Shown piece by piece: positions 23,391 to 33,261 of a stretch of 64,000 nucleotides of DNA. The notes under the pieces were generated by a model that saw only the letters and a program-made list of their open reading frames with translations, made no database searches and had not been told where the DNA came from. Each line of letters begins with the position of its first letter. The stretch's first letter is position 1. The translations under genes were made by a program, and so were the position numbers. The DNA is from Daphnia pulex (lineage: Eukaryota > Arthropoda > Branchiopoda > Diplostraca > Daphniidae): assembly GCF_021134715.1 (NCBI RefSeq), contig NC_060026.1, positions 1,178,001-1,242,000 of the forward strand, read 5' to 3'.

Positions 23391-23960
23391 ACCTTTTAAC
23401 CTGGGAAATACAGCCAGGCAACCCCAAGTTCTCCAGCTGCAGAACAGATGAACACGCCATTACACGGGATAGGGTAAAGGGGTCCTCGTGAATACACCCA
23501 CATTCACATGGGCGTACACGAGGAAAGAGAGGGGATTTACCGATTTAAAGGAGGGGAAGAAAGATGAATCGCCCGACGTCGATGAATCTTCCAATGAAAC
23601 AGGACGATGTTTATCTAAATTTTAAAAAGATATAATAAATGTTATGCACAATATTATAGAAAAGTTGAAATTGAGATGTTGGGTATACATAAATTCATTT
23701 TTCAGCCACTGCACATACACCTATGCAAAACATGCTAATTAAAATACACTACCGAATGAATAGTACTATGAAATTAATATTATCTGGTATCTTTGAAGAT
23801 GGGACTGTTGCTAATGACAAGTTGATACCAGCACAAAGAGAAACTTGCATTTGTTGTTCTTGTTGATGATGGCTGGCTCAGGATTCAAATCTGCACAAAG
23901 AAGAATAAGGTAAACATGAACTTGACTGTAAACAGAAGTGCTAATTAGGAAGCAAATTAT
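23391..23960. repeat. Duplicated noncoding block, copy 1 (pair of 31960-32480)
   Basis: This block shares interrupted similarity with 31960-32480. Both begin with an ACCTGGGRAATA-like stretch around AGCCAGGCA, then an AGGAGGGG...AGATGAA segment, then GATGGCTGGCTCAGG and TCAAATCTGCACAAAGA-like sequence. The second part is also recognisable upstream of protease genes B (near 38215) and D (near 44880). Each NACHT gene is therefore followed by the same kind of flank, so the duplications involved more than the genes. Identity is moderate, pointing to an old event. Confidence 0.6.
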
Positions 23961-25060
23961 TGTAGTTAACCTTTTTTCTTAGTTTTTCATTAACCTGTTC
24001 AATAGCAGCACTTATATTTATGATGATGGAAGGAATGGAAGAGTTGGGGAGACTCAGACACGACACGACGATCACATTTTTGTAATTTAATTTGTTGTTC
24101 TATTTTTCGTGTAAGAATGCACCGTTGCCAAATTTAAATTCTATCCCCTCTCAAGTCTCAGCCTTCCCGCTAATTTTAAAACAAAAATGTTGCATCCATA
24201 GACAAGAAGAGACTCGGTAAAAATTATAGGCCTAGATTATTAAATAGGAGAAGACCTCAGTTGTTGCCTTGTTCCCCTTTTTCCTTTTATTATAACAATT
24301 TTAAAGGCATAGGGAACACACGCTATACAAGAACACCAGCCAAAATTATCTTTATCCAAAATAATGCGATACTATGGTTCCTCATTTTACAAGTATCTGT
24401 TTATAGAACCGTAGGAAATAAATTGATTTTGCAATGGTAACAAACGTACGAAATCGAAAGTTAATAATAATAATGGGCAAGTGGGATGTCTCCCTAATAA
24501 GCAACCCCGGCGCGGATGACCGCATTGGCCGCAAATCATTCTCAATTAGCAGCCGTGACCATCTTTCTAATTAACAAGCTTTAAAACAAAAATTGGGAAG
24601 GAAAACTTCGATACTACTGAGCGATTAGTGCAAATATAGAAGGAACGAGATTGTGGCCGGTTATTTAAACTTCCATCACGAACGCTAGATGTCGTGAGTT
24701 TACACACAATGACACAACGCTAAATGCGGGACAACACGGCTACACCGCTACACAGAACTCGTGAAAAAAACCGAGTTGGGCGGGGGAGCTTTGGCCCGCT
24801 TCTTCTATTCTTCTGTTCTTTACTTCTTTTCCATTATAGAGGCTCGCATTTGACAGGAACAACAACGCAACGCCAGAGCAGTCTCACTTTGTTTTGTTCA
24901 AACACAACAGATACACACAATTTACAACGCGTACAATTCAGTGATAGTTTAGTTTTTAGTGTTTAGCTGACGTGGTGTGTTATTTCGGATTGTCGGTTAC
25001 TTCTAGAGTCCAGAAAACTAAACTGAAAGTCATTCTTCAATAAGTAGGTCAGTTAATAAA
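23961..25060. other. Intergenic and promoter region of NACHT gene 2
   Basis: No gene is recognised. No clear TATA box precedes gene 2. A TCAGTG initiator-like hexamer at 24938-24943 lies about 120 bp ahead of the start codon. This would be a different promoter type from gene 1, but the call is weak. Confidence 0.35.
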
Positions 25061-28000
25061 ATGGCTGAAGAGCGAGACTCTGCTGATGCAACAATTGCTC
25101 CTCTACAGGGTGAGGTTGAGGCTCTCCCCCTCGGGACATTGGTACCGCCAAAAGTAACAAACGCCAACAGACCGATTCACGGCAGTTTGTTTCAGTTTAA
25201 ATTGACAGAAATTGCCCTGATACGAGGCATAGGCGCTGGGTTCCCATTCCATTTGGGCACGGAAATTCAAGAGTTTGGGAAATTCGACGACTTGGTTTTC
25301 AAGTATCAAGTGACGACAGGCGATCAAAGTCAACAGTGGCGCTACAAATTTGTACAGGCCAAGCACAAGTTGGACGAAGGCAACTGTAAAATAACTTCAC
25401 AAGAGCTTCGTTCGAGAGACAATGGCAATTTCAGCATCGCCAAATATTTCAAGTCTTATCGCAACGATATCATTAACGAGAGCGAGGGCCGTTGCCCGGA
25501 AGCAATCGACGACGTTGTCATCTGCACCAATATCAATTTTAACGAAATTGATTTAAATAGAAATGGAATCGAGTTGGTGCCTCACAGCGATCCGTCGGAT
25601 AACATTTTATCGTTTGAAAAATTGCCCGGAGGCAAAGTTCCACTTCGCTACAAACTGAAAAACACGGAAGTGGTGCGTGAAATATTAAAAGAAAATTGCC
25701 CAATATTTCACCTGGCCAAGAAATTGATGGAAAGCAAAACGGGTGACAACCGTTTCGATTTAACTCACGAAATATTCCAGAAATATCTCCCGGCTTTACT
25801 TCACGAAAATGTCATCCATTTGCAAAGTAAATCATTCCACTTTAATTTCATTTACGGCACCAATTTGTCCCGCAGCGCCAACGAATTGCGCCAAATTCTC
25901 AGAGATTTTTCACAGAGAAATCACTGGGAAAGAGACTGGCGAAAATTTACATTTCACAGGAAATTCTGGCCGACAACTTTGGGACCGCAGTTATTGCCTA
26001 AACCTAATTACGTCACGGATAGAGAAATCGACAGTTTCTTGGACAAGTTCGTCTTTGCTGTCAACACTCCGAATGAGGTCGAATTGGATACAATAATGAA
26101 AAGGGAGCTGGGCAATTATTACAATTTGCTGGTCAGCGATATACAGTCGAATATCTTTTTCAACAAAATGCTAGACTGGTTCAAGAACCCGGAATCGCGA
26201 TGGATGACATCCGACGAAGGGCTTCATATGCTCGAAGAAGGTAGAAACAAAATCGACCTGATGCGATCTGAAATTACAATCAGTTATCAAAATCCTATCA
26301 ATAAAATGGTGGAATTCAAAGAAGAAGTGATTGAAGACACGGCGGAAAAGCTGAAACCTTTTCTAACTTCAAACAGCGATGAGAAAATGAATTACATTTC
26401 AACAGACTGGCCGGATTTCACGGCTGTCAAAGTCATTTCGGCAATCAAAACGCTTGCCGATTACAAGTGCAGGGACAGCTACTTAATGGTTTCATCAAAA
26501 TGTTTCGAAAATCTCGACGAAAGGGAACAATTAACCAAGACTTTTGCCAACGAAAATGCCCACCATCTTTTAATAGTCGTCTGTACTGAGGAAAAATTCA
26601 ATTTCGACCGATACGCTGATTTTATTCCAGCCAATAAAGAAAAAAAGAAAATGCTACTGATTGTCAAAAGAGGAATCAACTTGGATAACTTACACCTCCT
26701 CATTCACGATGACGCCATCAGCTACGGGCAATTGCGTGAAAAATCAAAGGAAGCTTTACTCTCAAAGAAAGTTTCGTTTCAAGGCCAAGATTTACCAGTC
26801 CGGGATTTAATTGGATCTGCCAATCACGAAAATGTTTTACATTTTTCTTCCATGCGAGAAATATTGAGTGAAAAGAAAATTGTCGTCCCTTCTTCCGATT
26901 CGATCCGCGGTGAGAAAAATATTTACATCAAAAGGCATTTGACATTGCCGTTCCGATTGGACGAGAAATTTATGGATAAACTTTCAAAAGAATTAAATTG
27001 CCCCGCGAGCGAACTTCAGAAACAGTTGAGAGTTGGTAAAGAGGGCAACATCGACTGGATAACCGAGGACCAGCAAAAGAAATCTGAGATTTGGAATAAA
27101 ATGAGACAACTGTCGGCGACTAACGGGAAACAGTCGACTGCTTCCCCATCACCTGTCATTTCAGATGATGAGCTTATTTTTTATCCTAATGCTAATGAAA
27201 AAGCCGTTATTATATCTGGCGTGGCTGGAACTGGTAAAACAACAATTTTGTCTTATTTCTACCGAGAAATCAAAAAGGCTAAAGCCGATCACTGGGTCAT
27301 CAGAATAAATTTGACAGACAACTTTAAAGCTCTTTCGGAATTCAGTGCCAACGTGACTAGCCTATCCAACGCCATCAACTTTTTCACGGATAATTTACCG
27401 GCCATCGTCAACAACAGTTGGTTCGCACGGTCGCTCCTGAGGCACCGGTTAGAAACGAGCGATAGGATTGTTTTGATGTTGGACGGATTTGACGAAATCG
27501 GTGGCGAACTCCAAGAGAAAGTCATTCTATTGTTGAACATTATTCAGACTAAACTAGCTCGACTTTATATCACAACCCGAAACTATTTCAACGAGAAACT
27601 CGAAAATCAACTCTTCCAATTCGCCTACACTTTGGAGAATTTCAACAAACGCCACCAGGCCGACTATCTCAACGATTATTGGATATCGAACATGAAGAAA
27701 CTAATAACAGACGGACAAGAATTGTCGACTCAAGATCAAGATTTAACCCGAACATTTGCGGCATCGTTGGTTAATCGAGCGACGGAAACGCTGGACGGCG
27801 AAGAAATCTCCATCATTGGAATACCTTTGCAATGCCGGATCGTTGCCGAATGCTTCCAGTCGGAACTGCAGCAAATCATCCAGAACAAACGAGACGGAAT
27901 AGTTGAAGAGGAGAATCAAATATTAGCCGACCAGAAATTCGATTTGCTAAGCATGTACCGACGTCTAATGGAAACAAAACGTCAAGTCTTTCGCGGAGAA

Positions 28001-31000
28001 AAGGCTAACAATGCTTCAGCTTCCAACCAAATCGTGGACTACGCCGTTGAATGCTTGATTAAGAAAATCGAATCTCACTTGAATCAATTGGCCATCGAAA
28101 CCATGTTTAGAGATCCGGAAAAAGTCAATCTTTTATCTCCAGAACTGTTGCCTTATCAGACAAAGCTCGAAAAGGTTGGCGACGAAAAGTTCGTTATCGA
28201 ATTGGGCCTGAAATTCGGCCTCACTTTGCAGAGCGACGAAAACATGGAGGTGCAATTTTGGCACCGATCCTTCGCCGAGTATTTAGTGGCTAAATATTTT
28301 TACGAAGGATTCCTTCTGGAAGACGAAAGCCACAATGGAATATTAGACAAGGAACCGGTCCGTGATTTGGTATTCCAAGTGATGAGCGAACGCGAGCACG
28401 ACCACTACGACGGCATCAAAGTCTTTTTCGACTCCATGTTAAAGGAACTCGTCCAAGACGATGACAACTGGCGTGAAATAGTCGACCGACGATTAATCAA
28501 TCGACTGCCGGAGAGGCTAAAACAATACGCGAATTTCACAATCAATCACCACAATTGCAGGCCTTTGGGAGACGCAATCTACCGTCAACACACCAACATA
28601 TTCAATTTCATTTGCGACTGTTTCGACGTCATGTTCGATTCGACAAAAGTGCGCCAAATTCTAAACTCTGTGCTGGATTACACCAACCCTAGAACCTTCG
28701 CCGATGGTATCTGGAAAGGTTATTATTCAAAGAGGAGCACTGCATTGGCCAGCTTTTACGACCAAAAGTATCAGGTGTTTCAGCGATACATCAGCTACTA
28801 CATGGATCACGCCGAGCGGGACGTCGTGAAACATATTTTGGAAGACATGCTATACTCACCCATCTACATGAGGAATGACGTTTTAGATGAAACGTGCCCC
28901 GAGTGGTTGCAAGAAAACAAATTCAAAGTGATGAAACTCATTTTGGATTTTCTAGTCAAACACCAAGCGACTTTGAAACCAATTATGAGGGCCTCGACGA
29001 GAGATTACGAAAAGCCCGAAGACGTGCTCTACTTCCTGATATTCAAAGAATGCTATCACAGCCAACTCGAGCAGTGGATAGAGCTCTTTGAGTTCGTGTA
29101 TCCGGAAGAAAACGCGTTCGTCAAACTCTTCAAGGATACAGTCAGCATTATCCGGCGTCAGTTCGACGAGATCGATTTGGATAGGCAATGGGTGGAAGGT
29201 CGAATAGGAAATGCATTAAAGATATTACGAGATACCGGCCGGAATAAAGTGCTGGAAGAAATAGCCCGACTAGTACTCGTAAGGGAACCTCAAGCCTTTC
29301 GACAATGTTATGGGCATTTCTTGGAAAAGGACGAAATGGAAATCATGGAAATTACACCGGCAACTATTCACCTGCTGTTGGTTAAAGATCCTTACGGGAT
29401 GACTCGTCTTCATCGGGCAGTTTTCTACGAGGACACGGAAACTGTCGATCGCCTTTTAGACTGTCTCGGCCAAAGTTTATCGCCAGTTACAGCCAGCGCT
29501 GAAGTGAACAGCATGGCCGAGGAAGTCATGAATAATGTTATGCTACTAGACGACGAGGGATTCACGCCATTCTACGTCGCTGTCGCATACCTTCACGAAG
29601 AATTATGCATTAAAATTCTCGCCTTTTTCAAAAACGTTTTGACCACCGATCAGTTACGAAAATGCCTGACTGCTGAAAAGATGAGATTAGTTTACGGAGT
29701 ATTATGGGATGCGGTAAAATTCCACAAAATTCAAATGTTTACAACGATTTTGACTAGTGTCAAGCACGTTTTGGGGCAGAACTATCTTTTGGAAATGTTA
29801 TCGTCGAAAATCGCCTATAAATGTGGCAGCAAGACAGTGTTCAAAGCATGCAGAGAGAAGGTTTTATTCAAAGCGATGACAGACATTGTTCTGAAGGACG
29901 ACGACAATGGATTCCAGCAATTAAACGACCTGTTTTTCAAAGACGGCATTTCTATTCTTTCGCTGGAATACGTCGACGAGGAAACATTCAAGCAAATGCT
30001 AGCAGTGATCGGATCTGATAACTGGTGTCTGAAACTACTTCGCCACGATATCTGCACTGCATTTTATTTACTGTCATCACCACCCTGCGAACTTGTTGGC
30101 CAATTTCAACAAGATCAGCTGTTGAATTTGTTGAAATTGATTACCACGTCAAAGTGTACCCAACGGAGAATCCAACAGAGTTATTGGAACCGACTGCTGC
30201 TCAACGTGAAATGGTGGAAACCTGATTTCGAGAAACCCACGGATGATTGGACATTAATGGAAGTGCTGACCCACTTTTTAAATCACACCTTTGGAAAAGT
30301 TCAAGAAAATGACATCATTCAGCTGTTTTTCGACGATAAAGGGATCGAGCTTGTCACCCGATCCCTGTTGCAGTACGGCAAAAACAGTCTCACCAACGGA
30401 ATCTTTAAACATTTGACGGAAGAAATTCGCAAGTACAAGGATATAAAACGTCATTTAATGGGCAAAATGCCTAAAATAATACGAGACGTCATGAAACCCA
30501 TTATTCATTTTTTGATCGACGACAATTTGGAATGGAGTCGGATAAAGGTATTAGATTTTGTCATGGGTCACGCAGAGTTGACAACTGCCAACGGCGATTG
30601 CTCCGAATTATCTACATTAATTAATACCATTTTGGTTAAATACAACAACAACGTAATAAAGAAAGCGAGCATTTGGGGTGAGTATTTTCGGCACTTTGAT
30701 GATGAACAAAGAATAGGAAACCCAACGTACCGCTTGAAAATGTGGACGGACAACGTTAAAGAAAGGTCGGCAAGAGTTTGCGCATTCTTGAAATGCGTGT
30801 CTGAAAAGCTCGGAAGCTCCAAAGTAAAAGAATTGCTGACTCACACTCACGGCAGAGATACATATGTCATATCATATGTATCAACTTCGATCATTTCTTT
30901 GGTGAACCTGAAGGGTCACAACAGTTTTGTAGAAGCAATGCTGACACACCTGAACGAAGAAGATCGTATTCAGGTTCGTCTTCTTCTCGTCAGAGACCAA

Positions 31001-31072
31001 ACTGATGCTCAGGTACACTCTGCAAGTAGTGATGAACTAGCTGTTGAGAGCAACGACGATTCATCAGATTGA
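25061..31072 (+). CDS. Giant intronless NACHT NTPase with N-terminal PD-(D/E)XK-like domain (gene 2, 2003 aa)
   Basis: One open frame of 2003 codons, a full-length paralog of the gene at 16035. The nuclease-like block has LFQFKL (Q45), GTE (E68), KFDDLVFKY (D76/D77) and FVQAKHKL (Q99, K101), then VVICTNINF. All candidate catalytic positions of gene 1 are kept although the surrounding sequence has diverged, which argues for selection on them. The unknown alpha/beta block follows (AIKTLADYKCRDSYLMV, HHLLIVVCTEE). The NACHT domain has Walker A GVAGTGKTT (720-728), Walker B IVLMLDGFDEIG (803-814), GIPLQCRIVAECF and FWHRSFAEYLVAKYF (His1068). Ankyrin-like units lie near 1443 (MTRLHRAVFYEDTETV) and 1497 (FTPFYVAVAYLHEE). 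The C-terminus is acidic and Ser-rich and differs from gene 1. An AATAAA lies near 31314. The likely role is an intracellular immune-type sensor; that is inference from architecture. Confidence 0.9.
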   Translation: MAEERDSADATIAPLQGEVEALPLGTLVPPKVTNANRPIHGSLFQFKLTEIALIRGIGAGFPFHLGTEIQEFGKFDDLVFKYQVTTGDQSQQWRYKFVQAKHKLDEGNCKITSQELRSRDNGNFSIAKYFKSYRNDIINESEGRCPEAIDDVVICTNINFNEIDLNRNGIELVPHSDPSDNILSFEKLPGGKVPLRYKLKNTEVVREILKENCPIFHLAKKLMESKTGDNRFDLTHEIFQKYLPALLHENVIHLQSKSFHFNFIYGTNLSRSANELRQILRDFSQRNHWERDWRKFTFHRKFWPTTLGPQLLPKPNYVTDREIDSFLDKFVFAVNTPNEVELDTIMKRELGNYYNLLVSDIQSNIFFNKMLDWFKNPESRWMTSDEGLHMLEEGRNKIDLMRSEITISYQNPINKMVEFKEEVIEDTAEKLKPFLTSNSDEKMNYISTDWPDFTAVKVISAIKTLADYKCRDSYLMVSSKCFENLDEREQLTKTFANENAHHLLIVVCTEEKFNFDRYADFIPANKEKKKMLLIVKRGINLDNLHLLIHDDAISYGQLREKSKEALLSKKVSFQGQDLPVRDLIGSANHENVLHFSSMREILSEKKIVVPSSDSIRGEKNIYIKRHLTLPFRLDEKFMDKLSKELNCPASELQKQLRVGKEGNIDWITEDQQKKSEIWNKMRQLSATNGKQSTASPSPVISDDELIFYPNANEKAVIISGVAGTGKTTILSYFYREIKKAKADHWVIRINLTDNFKALSEFSANVTSLSNAINFFTDNLPAIVNNSWFARSLLRHRLETSDRIVLMLDGFDEIGGELQEKVILLLNIIQTKLARLYITTRNYFNEKLENQLFQFAYTLENFNKRHQADYLNDYWISNMKKLITDGQELSTQDQDLTRTFAASLVNRATETLDGEEISIIGIPLQCRIVAECFQSELQQIIQNKRDGIVEEENQILADQKFDLLSMYRRLMETKRQVFRGEKANNASASNQIVDYAVECLIKKIESHLNQLAIETMFRDPEKVNLLSPELLPYQTKLEKVGDEKFVIELGLKFGLTLQSDENMEVQFWHRSFAEYLVAKYFYEGFLLEDESHNGILDKEPVRDLVFQVMSEREHDHYDGIKVFFDSMLKELVQDDDNWREIVDRRLINRLPERLKQYANFTINHHNCRPLGDAIYRQHTNIFNFICDCFDVMFDSTKVRQILNSVLDYTNPRTFADGIWKGYYSKRSTALASFYDQKYQVFQRYISYYMDHAERDVVKHILEDMLYSPIYMRNDVLDETCPEWLQENKFKVMKLILDFLVKHQATLKPIMRASTRDYEKPEDVLYFLIFKECYHSQLEQWIELFEFVYPEENAFVKLFKDTVSIIRRQFDEIDLDRQWVEGRIGNALKILRDTGRNKVLEEIARLVLVREPQAFRQCYGHFLEKDEMEIMEITPATIHLLLVKDPYGMTRLHRAVFYEDTETVDRLLDCLGQSLSPVTASAEVNSMAEEVMNNVMLLDDEGFTPFYVAVAYLHEELCIKILAFFKNVLTTDQLRKCLTAEKMRLVYGVLWDAVKFHKIQMFTTILTSVKHVLGQNYLLEMLSSKIAYKCGSKTVFKACREKVLFKAMTDIVLKDDDNGFQQLNDLFFKDGISILSLEYVDEETFKQMLAVIGSDNWCLKLLRHDICTAFYLLSSPPCELVGQFQQDQLLNLLKLITTSKCTQRRIQQSYWNRLLLNVKWWKPDFEKPTDDWTLMEVLTHFLNHTFGKVQENDIIQLFFDDKGIELVTRSLLQYGKNSLTNGIFKHLTEEIRKYKDIKRHLMGKMPKIIRDVMKPIIHFLIDDNLEWSRIKVLDFVMGHAELTTANGDCSELSTLINTILVKYNNNVIKKASIWGEYFRHFDDEQRIGNPTYRLKMWTDNVKERSARVCAFLKCVSEKLGSSKVKELLTHTHGRDTYVISYVSTSIISLVNLKGHNSFVEAMLTHLNEEDRIQVRLLLVRDQTDAQVHSASSDELAVESNDDSSD

Positions 31073-31959
31073 TACTCATTTAATCTGTGTTGGATTTCCA
31101 TATTTCGCTCTCGAAATAGTCAGCCTGCTGGAATTCCCCTATTTGAATGGATGACCGGAAGAGCTTTCGACTATGACCGGAACACTACGGATGGCAGTCT
31201 CAAGACCCAAATCAAATCAGATGATGATCAACAATAATTTTAAATTGCCATTCCTTGCCGTTAACTTCAGCAGCTATGAACTGAGGATCTGAAACTTCCA
31301 GCTTTCGAATGAAAATAAATTGTTTCGTACCTAACTGGGTCACGTTACATTCGGATATTTGAAAAATTCAATTGGCCTCTCCTTTCAACGATAAAAAAAT
31401 AATCTGTTGAGCGTTCCTACTTTACAAGCGTAAAGGTACAAAAAAGAAAAGATTTTGGTATGCAGTAAGAGCAAAAAGCCCAACAAAACAATCCAAGAAA
31501 TTGTCAAATTGAACGTTATCGGCAACCATCATAACATTATGGACGATGGAGCGGAATTGAAACAAACGAGACCCACAAACGTTATTCTTTCCCTAAATAT
31601 CGGCACCCACATTTCACTGTGTGGACGCCAATTTTTTAAATCGATAAACGATTTTAAAATCAACAGGAAATATTGGACAAACAAGTAACCTGGCTTTGAC
31701 AACTTCGACCTGCAGAGTAAACACTCAATAAGAAGCAAGCTCAAGATGTCTGTGTGACATTAACAGACGACGGGAGCAACACTGTGAAATATTTTTCAAA
31801 GTTTGAAGAAACTGGTGCATTATCAGCGATATTTTCTATAGACTTATTATCGACCCCCCCACCCAAAAAAACATTTATAAATAAATGAGCTAGGGTACCT
31901 TTAACTTAAGACAGACCACAGCAAATAGCAAAAAAATGGTGGTAGAGTAAACTGGCTCC
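31073..31959. other. 3' flank of NACHT gene 2
   Basis: AT-rich sequence without a recognised gene. It contains the probable 3' UTR and polyadenylation signal of gene 2 near 31314. A 77-codon frame at 31455-31688 has no motif. Confidence 0.4.
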
Positions 31960-32480
31960 TACCTTGAAGCCTGGGGAATATCGCCAGGCATCTCCAATTC
32001 TCCTTAGGCTTCATCTGGGGATTCAAGGAGGGGGAGATGAAAGAATTCGACCAACATCAATGGGTCTCATTAATCCCATTAAAGAGTGAACTATTCACCT
32101 GCATAACAATAAAAGAAAATATTTCAAAATGAGATTAAACATGCAAATAGGTATATTATTTACAGCAGGAAAGCTGACATCGTGCATGAGAGAACTTAAA
32201 ATACCTGCGATTTACTACAGCTCTCCAACCATGCCAATTATACAAACATCTAACCAATGCATCAATCAGTAATACGAAATACATACCAAATAGAGGAAGC
32301 TGAAAAACTACTGCTAACGATGCCAGGCTGGATGAACAATGGCTAAACTTGGTAGATGTTCTCAATGATGGCTCAGGCGGTCAGGCCTCAAATCTGCAAA
32401 AAAGAGAGAAAGAGGGATAAAATTAGCTTAAACTGAGGACAAATTAAAAGGACAGTGCTAAATGAATTTGATAACATAAT
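31960..32480. repeat. Duplicated noncoding block, copy 2 (pair of 23391-23960)
   Basis: This is the second copy of the block after NACHT gene 1, with shared stretches around GCCAGGCATCTCCAA, AGGAGGGGGAGATGAA and GATGGCTCAGG. Its right half is also similar to the DNA upstream of protease genes B and D (GAGGGATAAAATTAGCTTA and ACAGTGCTAAATGAATT). It therefore bridges the NACHT and protease regions. Confidence 0.6.
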
Positions 32481-32844
32481 GAGTGCTGAACAAGATTAAC
32501 AAATAAGATTACGAAATTTGGGATTATGTGAATTATTTTGCTTGTCCTCATGACCAACTTACTTTTAACTTACAATGGAAAAATTATTTATCCCCTAAGC
32601 TGAATCTGTAGCTTATTTCTCAAAATTATCAAAACGTGGCACTTATCAATCTCTGATGAGATGTGCGTGATCACGCGACCAGACACTTTTGTCTTTTGGT
32701 CTGCTGTGTGCTTTTCGTGCCGCCATTAACAGCATTGTCAGATAAATGTTGCATAATTTTTGAACATTTTTTAAAATTCGAAATCGCCAAAGATTTTTGA
32801 AATACTGCTCTGCCTCGATGAAATACTTCCCTTGTCTTGATTGA
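32481..32844. other. Flank between repeat block and relic gene A
   Basis: No gene is seen. The piece around 32700-32760 (TTTTCGTGCCGCCATTAAC, AATGTTGCATAA) resembles the DNA upstream of genes B and D (near 38650 and 45330). This implies that the protease exons of gene A were removed by a deletion that joined its RR exon to the neighbouring unit's upstream DNA. Confidence 0.5.
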
Positions 32845-33189
32845 TTAAACAGCATTTAATAAATTTGGTGCACGAGGGGCACCTTGAATAGATGAACCGT
32901 GGGCGACGTATGAAGTGGCAACCAATTTGCCGTTTGGGTTGATGTAACTCCACGAGCCGACCATGTTACCGTAAGCGTCAACATAATTGACGGCAGACTG
33001 GCCAGGGTAGGCGTAACCGAAACTAGCCCTACCCAACTCGTCCTGGGCCTGCCACATTTGCGTGTTGACTGCTCCTTGTTGGGAAACGGGAGGATTGAAG
33101 GGTAGCATGGGATTTGACCCCGGGTAGCTGGAGTACTGACTCTGAGCCAGGGTGTTGGCCACAGCCAACAACACCAACCTGCAAACAAT
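32845..33189 (-). pseudogene. Relic RR/protease gene A: RR-domain exon only
   Basis: One exon remains, equivalent to the start of exon 2 of genes C and E. It shows the hydrophobic signal region IVCRLVLLAVANTLAQ, NPMLPFNPPVS, and the RR core AQDELGRASFGYAYPGQ...GNMVGSWSYINPNGKLVATSYVA. It then runs into unrelated sequence and a stop before the ADxxGFxVxSN end of the RR motif. No linker or protease exons follow. The expected first exon (MKCP) and 5' UTR are missing; the upstream intron runs into a repeat insertion at about 33262, and the TATA box lies stranded at 34869-34876. The reading frame of what remains is open. It could be a very short secreted RR protein, but loss of promoter, start codon and protease points to a dead copy. 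Confidence 0.75.
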
Positions 33190-33261
33190 CTGACAATTCA
33201 AAAAATGTCAACATTAAGACGAGAATATGTGTATAAGAATATTAATTCAATTGAATTAAAT

